From Liolophura sinensis (Eukaryota > Mollusca > Polyplacophora > Chitonida > Chitonidae), in contig NC_088306.1 of NCBI RefSeq assembly GCF_032854445.1, positions 11,653,386-11,713,385 on the forward strand: a stretch of DNA of 60,000 nucleotides, written 5' to 3'. Position numbers and translations under genes: made by a program. The notes beneath the pieces were generated by a model. It was given only the letters and a program-made list of their open reading frames with translations, did not search any database and was not told where the DNA came from. This document shows, piece after piece, positions 1 through 10,699 of the stretch; positions within the stretch are counted from its first letter, which is position 1, and each line of letters begins with the position of its first letter.

Positions 1-1150
1 TTGCAGGTTTTGTATACAAACCCAGCACGTCCATGGCAGTGCCAGCAGAAGTCAAGACTCTGTGATGTCATAAAATTTTGCCTAATTTGCATGTACACAA
101 TATTTTGCAACCTACACTGCATTTCCTTAGGTCTTCACCAATGTGAACGGAACATATGAAGTCAATCAGATGAGAGGTTTATGGAGAAAATCGATGGTCA
201 GGCACATACATACATATCTACATAGATTCCTTCCAGTAAAATTAGATTTTACAAATTTAATATCCATAGAAAGAGATTAATTTTATGAGCATAATGACAA
301 ATCAATATATTCTATTGTGCATGAATAATGCACAGAAAATTATGGCTCTTCAATAACTATCATTGATCACTGATTAGAACCTTTGAGGTTTTCAGGTAAA
401 TTAGCTACATACAGGTAGATGGAAGTCTTCACTACAGAGGTGGGCTATTAATTGATTTCTCCCTCCTGGTCAATAGAAAACCCCTAGAAGAAATAATTGT
501 TCCTTTATTGTCGTTGGTCGAGTAGTCAGTCTAGTCAGCTGGTCAACAATTACCTGCAGACTACAGTTTTAGTTGCAAAGTGACCTTTGTAAATGTACAG
601 TGTAACGAATCAGCTGTGAAAATTATAATTACCACTATAGTGTGAACCTACGTGTATATATCTCCATTAATACATGTGACATATTTTTTTCTTATTTGTA
701 AATTAAAGCACTATATTATTAGAAATAAAAAAACATTTATGTCCTGAAAAATACTTTTGTATTATGGATCAATTTATAGAAACCCTTAAAAAAGGCATGT
801 TATCTTTTACTATTTCATCAGAAAATGAAGCTTTTTTTACTAGATTAAGCGTTTTATGCAATATTTCAATCTGATAAAGGTCCTATACACATGTGCATGT
901 ACATAAATGTTTCAACAGCAAATCATGATTTAATGTTCGGTGAATCATGTATCACCCTCATTTGATGCTTTAATACTGAAATGCAAAGCTTATCAGTGGA
1001 CATGGAAATAGTTTGTGTGCCTGATGAAAATTGTATGAAACCCAGATGCTAACAAATCCTGGTTTGAGCTGAAAAATAAAACCACAAAGATGAACAAAAC
1101 ACATCCAAACAAGTGCATGTATCTTAATGTCCAACACGACTGTAGGATTC
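1..1150. other. AT-rich DNA, nothing recognised
   Basis: No credible coding exon, RNA gene or repeat family was seen. Confidence 0.6.
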
Positions 1151-1330
1151 CATAACTGATGTAATATTGATTACCTGTAAGTGATGTAAATATTGATTAC
1201 CTGTAACTGATGTAATACTGATTACCTGTAACTGATGTAATACTTTATTACCTGTAACTGATGTAATATTGATTACCTGTAACTGATGTAATATTGATTA
1301 CCTGTAACTGATGTAATATTGATTACTTGT
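1151..1330. repeat. 25-bp tandem repeat beside the assembly gap
   Basis: Seven copies of GTAACTGATGTAATATTGAT plus TACCT with 25-27-base spacing, ending about 15 bases before the N run. The gap probably exists because the array could not be assembled. Confidence 0.9.
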
Positions 1331-1344
1331 GTGTGAAAGACTTG

Positions 1345-1544
1345 NNNNNNNNNNNNNNNNNNNNNNNNNNNNNNNNNNNNNNNNNNNNNNNNNNNNNNNN
1401 NNNNNNNNNNNNNNNNNNNNNNNNNNNNNNNNNNNNNNNNNNNNNNNNNNNNNNNNNNNNNNNNNNNNNNNNNNNNNNNNNNNNNNNNNNNNNNNNNNNN
1501 NNNNNNNNNNNNNNNNNNNNNNNNNNNNNNNNNNNNNNNNNNNN
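1345..1544. other. Assembly gap of 200 N
   Basis: Exactly 200 N, which suggests a placeholder length rather than a measured one. Confidence 0.99.
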
Positions 1545-1558
1545 CACGACTGAAACCA

Positions 1559-1641
1559 AAGCATGACAGACAGGCAGACATTGAGACAGACATTGAGACA
1601 GACAGACAGACAGTGAGACAGACAAAGAGACAGACAAATAA
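1559..1641. repeat. CAGA-rich microsatellite
   Basis: Imperfect CAGACAGACATTGAGACAGA repeats directly right of the gap. They create Cys/Leu/Ser/Val-rich spurious reading frames on the - strand. Confidence 0.9.
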
Positions 1642-1800
1642 ATATCCTCGCACTTAAGTAAAAACAGACACTTAAGTCAACACAGAACATGTATTTTACT
1701 TAGAGGTTGTCCACAAGGAGGTGTCAAGTTACAATGTATTATACCTACTTATGAAGCACAATATCCTAAAGATTGTTAGCTATACATGTACATGGGTCAT

Positions 1801-2521
1801 GCTCCTCAATACAACACATTCTCCTTAATACAACATATGCTCCTTAATACAACACATTCTCCTTAATACAACACATGCTCCTTAATACAACATATGCTTC
1901 TTAATACAACACATTCTCCTTAATACAACATATGCTCCTTAATACAACACATTCTCCTTAATACAACATATGCTCCTTAATACAACACATTCTCCTCAAT
2001 ACAACACATTCTCCTTAATACAACATATGCTCCTCAATACAACACATTCTCCTTAATACAACATATGCTCCTTAATACAACATATGCTTCTTAATACAAC
2101 ACATTCTCCTTAATACAACATATGCTCCTCAATACAACACATTCTCCTTAATACAACACATGCTCCTTAATACAACATATGCTCCTTAATACAACACATT
2201 CTCCTTAATACAACACATTCTCCTTAATACAACATATGCCCCTTAATACAACACATTCTCCTTAATACAACATATGCTCCTCAATACAACACATTCTCCT
2301 TAATACAACATATGCTCCTCAATACAACACATTCTCCTTAATACAACATATGCTCCTTAATACAACATATGCTCCTTAATACAACACATTCTCCTTAATA
2401 CAACATATGCTCCTTAATACAACATATGCCCCTTAATACAACACATTCTCCTTAATACAACATATGCTCCTTAATACAACACATTCTCCTTAATACAACA
2501 TATGCTCCTTAATACAACATA
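1801..2521. repeat. 19-bp satellite with 38-bp higher-order structure
   Basis: About 38 monomers of CTCCTTAATACAACATATG and CTCCTTAATACAACACATT, mostly alternating, with CTCCTCAATAC and CCCCTTAATAC variants. The alternation gives a 38-base dimer. Confidence 0.95.
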
Positions 2522-3410
2522 TGTGCTGGTGACTACACTCACTTTACAACACTGCCACCAAGCACTAGTAAGTACACTGTCTACAAAAATCCTAACGAAA
2601 ACCAAGGAAACTGGGGTCACAGGGCTGAGAAGTGAGGCAGAAAATGAAAAGACACAACTGGTATCTCTTTCTTTTCAGTTAAAGTATGCGCAGCATCATT
2701 TCAACCTACATCAAAATCAGTTCATTGATGAATGTTGACTATAGTTCCATGTAAGGCCAATGGTGGTGAGGCTAAGCCAAAACAAGCCAAAATGTCAGGC
2801 ATGGGCTCTAAAATTTCAACTTGTCTGGTAGTGACAGTGATGTAAAGTGAGCGTTTATAGTGGCGCGTGTGCTGTTAGGTGTATGTATACATGCAAATAT
2901 ATCACAAGCACTGAGGCAAATAGTTTCACATAAATCACCTTGATGGACATCACACCTCAGTAGTTCTGCACCATGTTGTGAAGTAGGAAAAAGTGGAGGG
3001 CAGACAAAGCGATACAAAATAGTCTACAAGCAAAAAAAAACCATATCACCACACAAAAAACTGATATACGTGTGCACTGACATGTGCTAATGTTGTCTGC
3101 ATGTGTAAAAGGACGTGTAAGACACGACAACTTACAATGTTTTTACGAGTCTCCCCTGTCAAGAAGCACACCTACATGTAGGTCTGAGGTTTTAACAAAA
3201 ACAGATGATGTCTCGAGGATGACATGTGTCAGGGTTTATACCGAAGCCTGTAATTTCACCCTGTGTCTGATTAACTGGCTCTGTGGTCAAACACGAATAT
3301 GTTCAGGTCCACATTCTCCCTTGATATAATCACATATACACGCTTTTGTAGAAACAAAGTTGTGATTTGTTAAGGTGAAAGCAAGTTTACAAACACTAAG
3401 CATGTTTAAT
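2522..3410. other. Unassigned stretch
   Basis: Only short frames without recognisable protein similarity. Nothing supports a gene. Confidence 0.55.
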
Positions 3411-3677
3411 GATTGATTTATTTATTTGATTGGTGTTTTTTTACGGCATATTTAGGAATATTTCACTAATACAACGGCTGCGAGACTTATGGTGGGAGGA
3501 AAACCGGGCAGAGCTCAGGAGAAACCCACAAACATTGACATGCTAGCAAATCTTCCCATGTACAGAAGGAGAGGGAAGCCAGCATGAGCTGGGCTTGAAC
3601 TCACATGCAGTGACTGCATTAGTGACTGCATTGGTGACAGGCTCCTGGGTTATTGCGTAACGCTGGTCACGCATGCC
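3411..3677 (-). mobile_element. tRNA-derived SINE copy, near full length
   Basis: On + it reads TTTATTTGATTGGTG ... GGTGGGAGGAAAACCGGGC ... AAGCCAGCATGAGCTGG ... CCCC, so the element lies on the - strand. A small internal duplication (GACTGCATTAGT/GACTGCATTGGT) interrupts the head. It is diverged. Confidence 0.85.
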
Positions 3678-5007
3678 CCACATGCGTTAATGAGTTTACA
3701 TATTTAAGACTGAAATTACTCGTGTAGTACGTCAGTATATCTTCTGAAGATCAAAAAAAAAATTCTTTATAGCTAACATGAATGTAATTAATGAACGGAG
3801 ATAAATACACCTTTATTGTCACTAAATATAACAATATTCAGTGCATTTAAAACATGGTATCCCATCTCTTCTGAACTGAGTTAACTCTCCTCGGTAAACC
3901 ATGGCAGTCTTTACAACAGGGTCCAATTGCACAAAAATTATTTTAACTTTTTCAAACAGTTCTCCTACATATATGCTATTTTTTAAATGCTTAGTATTTA
4001 CAAAAAAATGGGCTTGATACAAATGCCATGAGTAACTTTGGGTTAATTTAGTTCACGTATTCACGGTTCAAACCCTGAACATGCCTGTTACTGTGTACTG
4101 AACAAGGATTATTTATGAAATTAAGCAATTACCATTGAACCAAACCACAAACTAATAGTTCAGCTTTTAAAACCAACAGTGTACATGTACTACCTTATAA
4201 TAATAATAATATCTTTATTTTCATAGGGTAACAAACCCAACATGTGTTCTGCAAGTCATGATGATCATGTAATGTAAAACAAGGACTTATTTTACTGCTG
4301 GAAATTTTATCACTTTAGGGTAGGAAGATATCTGTATCCAGTGAAAAACAAAAACCACAACAATATGCCGTGATTTTTATCATATGTAATCTGATATATG
4401 TAATAGTTTCAAGTCGACACTTTTCCGTATGATCTTCCTTTTGAAATCCGCTTATCTCACTGATTCAGTTTTTGTCATGACCAGGAAAATGAGGATGCTG
4501 GGATTGTATAGATTTTGAAAGTTGTCATCTTCGGACAAAAAAAAAAAAAAAAATTAACCAATAAAGAAGCCAATCTATATTTGCCTATAGAATTAACAAT
4601 ACTTGATGTTTCTAACTGAAATAAAACGACTATATCTCTCTCTGACTGTCTGTTTCCACGGCGACAGGTTGACAGACAAGCAGACACATTGATGTAATGC
4701 CACTCAAGAACTTAGCCATCTTTCTATTTACACTTTCTGTTTTACCCTATCTGAAAACAATGAAAATTAGTTTTGGCACCATAAAGAAAGAGTAATTAGA
4801 CATAAACCTGGTTTATTTAAAAATTTTTCACATTTGAATACTGTCAATATGAAGTACCTCCAACTAGCAAAAGAATTAAGCACTAAAACATTGAACTGAC
4901 AATAAGTCTCTGTATATGTAAATACACAAACTTACTTAGCTGAAAAACACATTTTCCATGGTTAGTTAACGTATCAAGCACATGAACAGCCAATGAAAGT
5001 GATAATT
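3678..5007. other. Unassigned stretch with AAT microsatellite
   Basis: (AAT)n at about 4197-4211 and a poly-A run near 4538-4553. No gene seen. Confidence 0.55.
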
Positions 5008-5480
5008 TTGATTTATTTGATTGGTGTTATAAGCCATATTCAGGAATATTTCACTTTCGCCAGCATTTAATATGGTGGGAGGAAACTGGCCAGAGTAAGT
5101 GGTGAAGCCCAGAGCCATCCGCAGGTTGCTGCCAGACCTTCCCACGCACGGGGAAAACATGTAAGTACATACGTGCATTCTCAGGAAGTACATGCTGATG
5201 TAAATATATATCCAGAAGGGCATACAAAGACAGCGTAATCTATTTTCTATTCATCCATACAGAATTATCAGACTTCCGTAATCAAACTCATGTATAGGCT
5301 GAAAACATCAAAATGTCGTCGTGACACTACTGTCCTGCCAGTCTTTGTCATATCTTTGCCTAGCCTCACAAAAGTTCTTTGCTTCACTGATTTTACTTGG
5401 GCCAAAGAAATCTACTGTAATTCCCCTAAAATTTAGCTGTTTTCACACGACACATTTTGCTGCATTCTGACTGATTCATT
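5008..5480. repeat. Composite repeat, copy 1 (SINE tail half plus ~330-bp unit)
   Basis: 5008-5150 is a - strand SINE tail half. It is followed by a ~330-bp segment (AGACAGCGTAATCT, TTCTATTCATCCATACAGAA, CTGACTGATTCATTCACC) that recurs at about 22914-23245 at high identity, also behind a SINE tail half. Confidence 0.88.
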
Positions 5481-5550
5481 CACCTTTTTGTGAATTTTGA
5501 TTAATTTCATAAGAGAAAAAGTTAAGTGCTGCCTTCATAAGTGTGATTTA

Positions 5551-5743
5551 CAGTCACTGTGAGTTCAAGTCCAGCTCATGCTGGCTTCCTCTTCGGCCGT
5601 ATGTGGGAAGGTCCTCTAGCAACCTGCGGATGGTTGTGAGTTTCTACCGGGCTGTGCCTGGTTTCCTCCCACCATAATGCTGGCCGCCGTCGTATCAGTG
5701 AAATATTCCTGAGTACGGCGTAAAACTCCAATCAAATAAATAA
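5551..5743 (+). mobile_element. SINE copy, 5' truncated
   Basis: Starts at CACTGTGAGTTCAAGTCC (box B region) and runs through the CACCATAATGCTGGCC core to the AATAAATAA tail. The box A head is missing. Confidence 0.88.
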
Positions 5744-6266
5744 GTGTGACTGAAGGGCATTTTTACCGGCTAACCATTAAGTGAAGTACAGTACATACAT
5801 GTACAACATTCATTTCACTCATTACTAAAGGCAGAATTGCAATACAGGGATGTGGATTAACACACATGACAATGGAACTGGACAAGACAATTGTCACAAA
5901 AATTTCTTAACCTCAAATTCTGAATAAAATTCATGCCGCACATCACAAATTTCTGGAATAATATGAAATTATTTTTCAGAACTCGTATTATGAAGCCTAC
6001 GCCTCCGTATAGCAACCGCACTAACCACAAAACTTCCAATTTGACTTCATACACAAAGGGAAACTGGGACATATACATGTATACATGCACTAAAGTTTCT
6101 AACTTTACATCGGTTCACCTGCCCTAGACAGCTGACATATACTTGACAGCCGATTACAGGTAGCAAATAATCAGAATTTCAGGCCATGCGTACTTGACCT
6201 GAAGAAAGTAATTTTTTTTCTCAATTTCCATAACCCTTTAGATCCTTTACCAATATGCTTATAATC
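5744..6266. other. Unassigned stretch
   Basis: No repeat family or gene recognised. Confidence 0.5.
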
Positions 6267-6276
6267 AGTGCATAGA

Positions 6277-6579
6277 TTTTTTTTTTTTTTTTTTTGGATT
6301 GGTGCTTAACGCCGTACTCAAAAATATTTCACTTATACAACGGCAGCCAGCATTATGGTGAGTGGAAACCGGGCAGAGCCCCAGGGGAAACCCACGACCA
6401 TCCGCAGGTTGCTGGCAGATCTTCCCACGTACGACCGGAGAGGAAGCCAGCATGAGCTGGACTTGAACTCACAGCAACCGTATTGGTGAGAGACTCCTGG
6501 GTCATTATGCTGCGCTAGCGCGCTAACCAACTGAGTCACTGAGCCCCACCCCCACCCCCACCCCCACCCCCCCGCTACA
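6277..6579 (-). mobile_element. Full-length SINE with expanded CCCCCA tract at its 5' end
   Basis: Full head-to-tail element on the - strand. A CCCCCA-type repeat at about 6545-6573 lies between the SINE head and the right target-site duplication. The duplication AGTGCATAGA is at 6267-6276 and 6580-6589, so the C-rich tract is inside the inserted unit. Confidence 0.9.
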
Positions 6580-6589
6580 AGTGCATAGA

Positions 6590-7490
6590 AGAGCTTATGG
6601 GTGATATATGTTAGGGATTTAAGGTACAACACCAGGAAACACCCTTTCTGTATACATGATAGAGAATAAGAGGCTCTCATTATGCCACAGGTACTCCTAT
6701 TTACATAAACTAGGTTAGCCCTACATTTACCTATCTGTGCCTCCGGTACAGTAGATATCCATACATACATGTATATGGTCACACATTTACAATACTGTGT
6801 ATGTCTAATGTCTAGACTGTCAGTACACAGCTTATGCCAATATTATTCCTCTCAAGAATGCGAACTGCCCTGTTTCCTGAAATGTCTCATCTTTCACTAC
6901 ATGAGTGAATCAAACAATGATTCTTTTTGTCAAAGCATCAGACATGCATGTATCAATTAAAACAGACTACATTTCATAAAACCACTTTCTGAACAACCCT
7001 CATTTTTTTCAAGATATTATCACGCACAATTTTGCTTCATTTATTTTGAGGTTCTTTTTTACTCCCAAATCTGTAAACAACGTGTAGCTTCAAGGACAGA
7101 TTTTATCCTGTGATCTCTTGTGCTCTAATAAAACTGGATTGTTTAAATTTTTTGAGTAGAATTTTTTTCTTCTTTTGCATTTTTTTTTTCACTCAAGAAA
7201 ACTCAATTTCACAAAACAAAAACATGTTGATTTAAATAAATCTTCCTTTCGCTTAATTAAAATCATAAATAAATAGAGTGAGACATTAGAAACCTGATAA
7301 TAACATGTATCTATAAACAAAGCTGGACTCTTTTGAGCATTTCCTATAATTAATTAGGAATGAATGATAATAATAGTCATTTCGCAGCTCTATGAACATG
7401 ATTAAGTTTTAAATGGCTGGTCCTGTTCACTCAGTATTAATGTATTCATGAAGGTAGTAGACAGGCTAAGATCAGTGTGTTCCACAGTTA
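6590..7490. other. Unassigned AT-rich stretch
   Basis: No supported gene or repeat. Confidence 0.5.
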
Positions 7491-7556
7491 GGCCAAAATT
7501 AAAACATTGTCTGTTTCATGTTACAAGCCCTTTATAACAAAGGGAGGTAAACAGGT
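7491..7556. repeat. Partial copy of the 640-bp inverted-repeat element end
   Basis: TTAGGCCAAAATTAAAACAT ... ACAAGCCCTTTATAACAAAG matches the left end of the element at 18075. The match fades after about 66 bases. Confidence 0.8.
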
Positions 7557-8188
7557 CTGTTTTTCTTTCTTTTTTTTTTTTTCATAGAAGGAAAGAACAA
7601 TCACAGAATTCTGTTCAAATGGTTCATCACAATTAAACTTTCTCATCATTGATCAGAACACAGGACTAAATTATGTCACCCAGTAATTGGCAATTTTCAA
7701 AATAAATAATCTAAGATCTTCACAATAATACACAAAATAAAACATTTTTATAAGCACTGCGGCGCAATTGAAGTCAACAGTTTGTGCAAGCATTTTCATG
7801 TCCTGTACAGAGGAGAGCAAACATGTGAAAACAGAACCAAAATCCTGTCCAGCTGATACTTTCGACACAGTGAAATGCAACTATACTGAGAAATCTGTTT
7901 CCATTTTTCCTGAATTTCCTTATTTTAATTAAACTTTTAATTAAATTTTAAGTAAAGTCTTAGATATTCTTCCTTCATGTGAAGGAACAAACATTTATTC
8001 TGTCCTCATTACATCATTTAATCAGAGATTCACAGAAGTCCAAATCTACACAACTGGAAATTCAAAATTGAGACTTTTTTGTGGTCAGATAGATTTTAGT
8101 TGTATTTTAAATGCTCTGACATTAGCCTGGTAATGATTTTAATTCCACTTTGGTCACCAGCAATTTTGTGAACGTGAAAGTATATATG

Positions 8189-8219
<31 letters not shown>

Positions 8220-8716
8220 AAGTTTAATTTCATTTGAGGTTCATTTCTGATCATGATTTTCTGGTTGGTACACACATATAATATTAAAAGTATATTATCC
8301 TGATCAGAGATGCTAGTATACATTGTACCATAAAACAGATATAGACCATGCATGTTCAGTTGTTGGTTGTTATATTAAAGGATATATAGGAACAAACAAA
8401 CATATGTTTACTTATATCAAAAGTAAACATACGCAAAATACAGAGATGAGGCTTATCCTGCTTAGATTAGAAGTACATAATGAAACAGTTACAAACCCTG
8501 CATATGTCAACAAAAATAAACAAAACATAAAAGATTAGCTCCATTGGTACTTTCACCGGTGTTGAGTCCCTATAGCTCACAATCTGCTGGCCGGACTGCA
8601 TGGATCCTTCTGTCACAACCGATATCGCTTGATTTGGCTATAAAAATTTATAGTCTGTGGACAACGAAAGCGTGCCAGATTCTCCACAGATACTACCATA
8701 ATTCGCAGGTTTCTAG
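7557..8716. other. Unassigned stretch with TA/GA microsatellite
   Basis: (AT)n followed by (AG)n at about 8184-8219. No gene recognised. Confidence 0.5.
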
Positions 8717-9035
8717 ATATGACGTTACGACAACAGAGTGACGTCCCTTTAGGGCCAAACTGGTAATTTTCACATGCGGTCGTGTATAGAATATAGAGTA
8801 CGAATTAAAAAGGATTTGACTGATCTTCTGAATCATGTTCTTGGATGGATTTGGGTTCCCAATGTTGCAAAAATAATGATGTTATCCCGGTACTTTGATC
8901 TAAAAACGATCAGTACCATCTTATAAGATAGGCAGTTAGCCCTACCGTGCCGTAAGGTGGCGACGTCATTTTGCCATAGGACATCACTCTGTTGTCGTAA
9001 TGACGTAGCTCGAAAACTGCGTATTCCTAGATGTC
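8690..9035. repeat. Inverted repeat pair, possible MITE
   Basis: GACGTTACGACAACAGAGTG near 8719-8738 is answered by CACTCTGTTGTCGTAATGAC at about 8984-9006. The similarity extends outward on the left arm and inward-to-outward on the right for roughly 50 bases per arm, with about 230 bases between. Confidence 0.7.
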
Positions 9036-9539
9036 CATTTGTGTCAGACAAAACCGACAGGAGAACGTTTGTGTCATCTACGTGGTCAGTATGAGAGCGA
9101 AAACCAGTCATCGCATCACCCAGTCGCAAAGCTGTACACGCTTTTCCAGGATCTAATACCGTAGCCTATCTTTCAAAATATTTGTCGTAAAACTGTTTTA
9201 CTTAATGTTTCATCTGTTTATCATTTTCAGGATGCTAATTAAGAGGTTTACACACAGGGTAATTATAGATTAAGTCACATCATGGCTTCTGAAAAAGCAC
9301 ACAGTGGGATCATGGATTCGGCAATACTTTGCAAGGATTTTCAATGCATAGTCCCCGTCAGGTCTTACCAGCATGATGTCAACCGGCCAGGGCTCCCCGA
9401 TCAACAAGATAGGCAGAAGGTCCAACTTTAATGGATTTTTAAAAGGAACTAGTTAACATAACATTTTTTTAAATGCTGTTTACAGACTAATATAGCGTCA
9501 TATATAAATATAAAATATAAAATATTGTGTCAAGGAACA

Positions 9540-9685
9540 TTTAGGGGGCGCTCTTGGGAATTTTTTGATGACGTGGGTTTGATGTAAAAAATCTTCTTTT
9601 TTGAGCCTGTTACTACAAAATTTAAGATCCACATGAAAAAGTTTCAATTTGTCACACTGATTACTAATGGCCCACGGAGATTTAC
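9540..9685. repeat. Left copy of a diverged direct repeat flanking the THAP relic
   Basis: GGGAATTTTTTGATGACGTG, AAAAATCTTC and TTTGTCAC..GATTA recur in the same order at 10575-10695. The pair is about 1035 bases apart, and the THAP relic lies between them. Confidence 0.65.
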
Positions 9686-9916
9686 ATGTATATGTACACC
9701 CGGCCATCACTAAACTGATTTAAAGGTATCCCAGTTAATCAAAATTTCTTACAAAATTAACACAGTATATCCTAGAGGTATCTGAAACACAGAGCCGAAG
9801 TGATTTAAAGAAACAATCATCAGATGTAAAAAAAAACTATTTTTTTTTTTTTTTGAAGCTTGGTATTGCGTATCTCCCCTTCATATCCCTCTGGTTTATG
9901 ACGTCACAGTGGAGCG

Positions 9917-10187
9917 ATGCCGTTTTGTGCAGTTATGAACTGTGCTGATCGCACACCGAATTACAATGGGACTAGTTTTCATGCCTTCCCATCGGACCCC
10001 TCTGTGCGACGAAGATGGATAATCGCCGTACGGCGTGAGTTTCGTGCCGATTAAGCACTCAAAATTATGCTCCAACCATTTTGAGGAGGAGTATTTTGAC
10101 CCAGCTTACAACCTAAAAATGGGGTTTGGAATTGGATTCCAAAATAGAACAGAAAGTAAAACCTACTATTTTCAAAATTCCCGGTAA
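9917..10187 (+). pseudogene. Frameshifted THAP zinc-finger domain
   Basis: The first frame (9917-10054) reads MPFCAVMNCADRT ... SFHAFPSDPSVRRRW then a stop. The +1 frame continues at 10047-10187 as PIKHSKLCSNHFEEEYFDPA and then a stop. Together they show the C2CH ligands of a THAP domain (C-x4-C, then C-x2-H), the invariant Pro of FP, and the Trp. THAP domains are DNA-binding modules found in animal regulators and in P-element-type transposases. A single-base shift breaks the frame between Trp and the last Cys/His pair. It could be a pseudogene, a transposon relic, or a real exon carrying an assembly indel. No downstream transposase core was found. Confidence 0.7.
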
Positions 10188-10574
10188 CAAAACGTGGATC
10201 AAATCCAATGTAGCCGACATTGTGCCTTAATCCAGAGGACCACTGTCCATCTGGAAATGCAACTTTCCTTCCTAGTGTGACTGCCATTGTTTCCACTTCA
10301 CAACACTGTATCAGTAAACAGATCCATTTTCTATCCACCAAAGCATTTGGTGGTGGTGACATCAATGACAGTTCAGGAAATTATACCAATATATTCCCAG
10401 CTACATGTTCCAAAGCATAGAGTTTTGACAAGGAGAAAAGGTATCCACACACCTGACTAAGCTTTTTTCTTATTAAATTTTGTGATATCCAAACGGTATT
10501 TTTCCATGCCATAAAATGGGCTCATGTAGGGGGACTCTGATACATGTGAAATGACACAATGGTAGATCCCAACA

Positions 10575-10695
10575 TAAAAGAGGCTCTGTTGGGGATTTTT
10601 TGATAACGTAGGTTTAAAACAAAAATCTTCCAATTTGTTACAGCAGATGTTATAATGTACAGGTAAGTTAGGTCTTAACTTGTCACCATGATTAT
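10575..10695. repeat. Right copy of the direct repeat flanking the THAP relic
   Basis: GGGGATTTTTTGATAACGTA, AAAAATCTTC and CTTGTCACCATGATTA. See the left copy at 9540. Confidence 0.65.
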
Positions 10696-10699
10696 ACCA

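Noticed and set aside
1273-1690. Cys/Leu/Ser/Val-rich frames spanning the gap
   Set aside because: They come from the CAGA microsatellite and the run of N.
6333-6782. - strand frame of 149 codons (SVTQLVSALAQHNDPGVS)
   Set aside because: It is the SINE tRNA-derived head read as protein plus its C-rich repeat.
9282-9431. 49-codon + frame MASEKAHSGIMDSAILCKDF and a possible - strand exon in the same place
   Set aside because: No recognisable domain, partner exon or regulatory context; too short to support.
10051-10365. - strand frame of 104 codons containing DGQWSSGLRHN
   Set aside because: It is antisense to the THAP relic, whose + strand translation has clear domain signatures.
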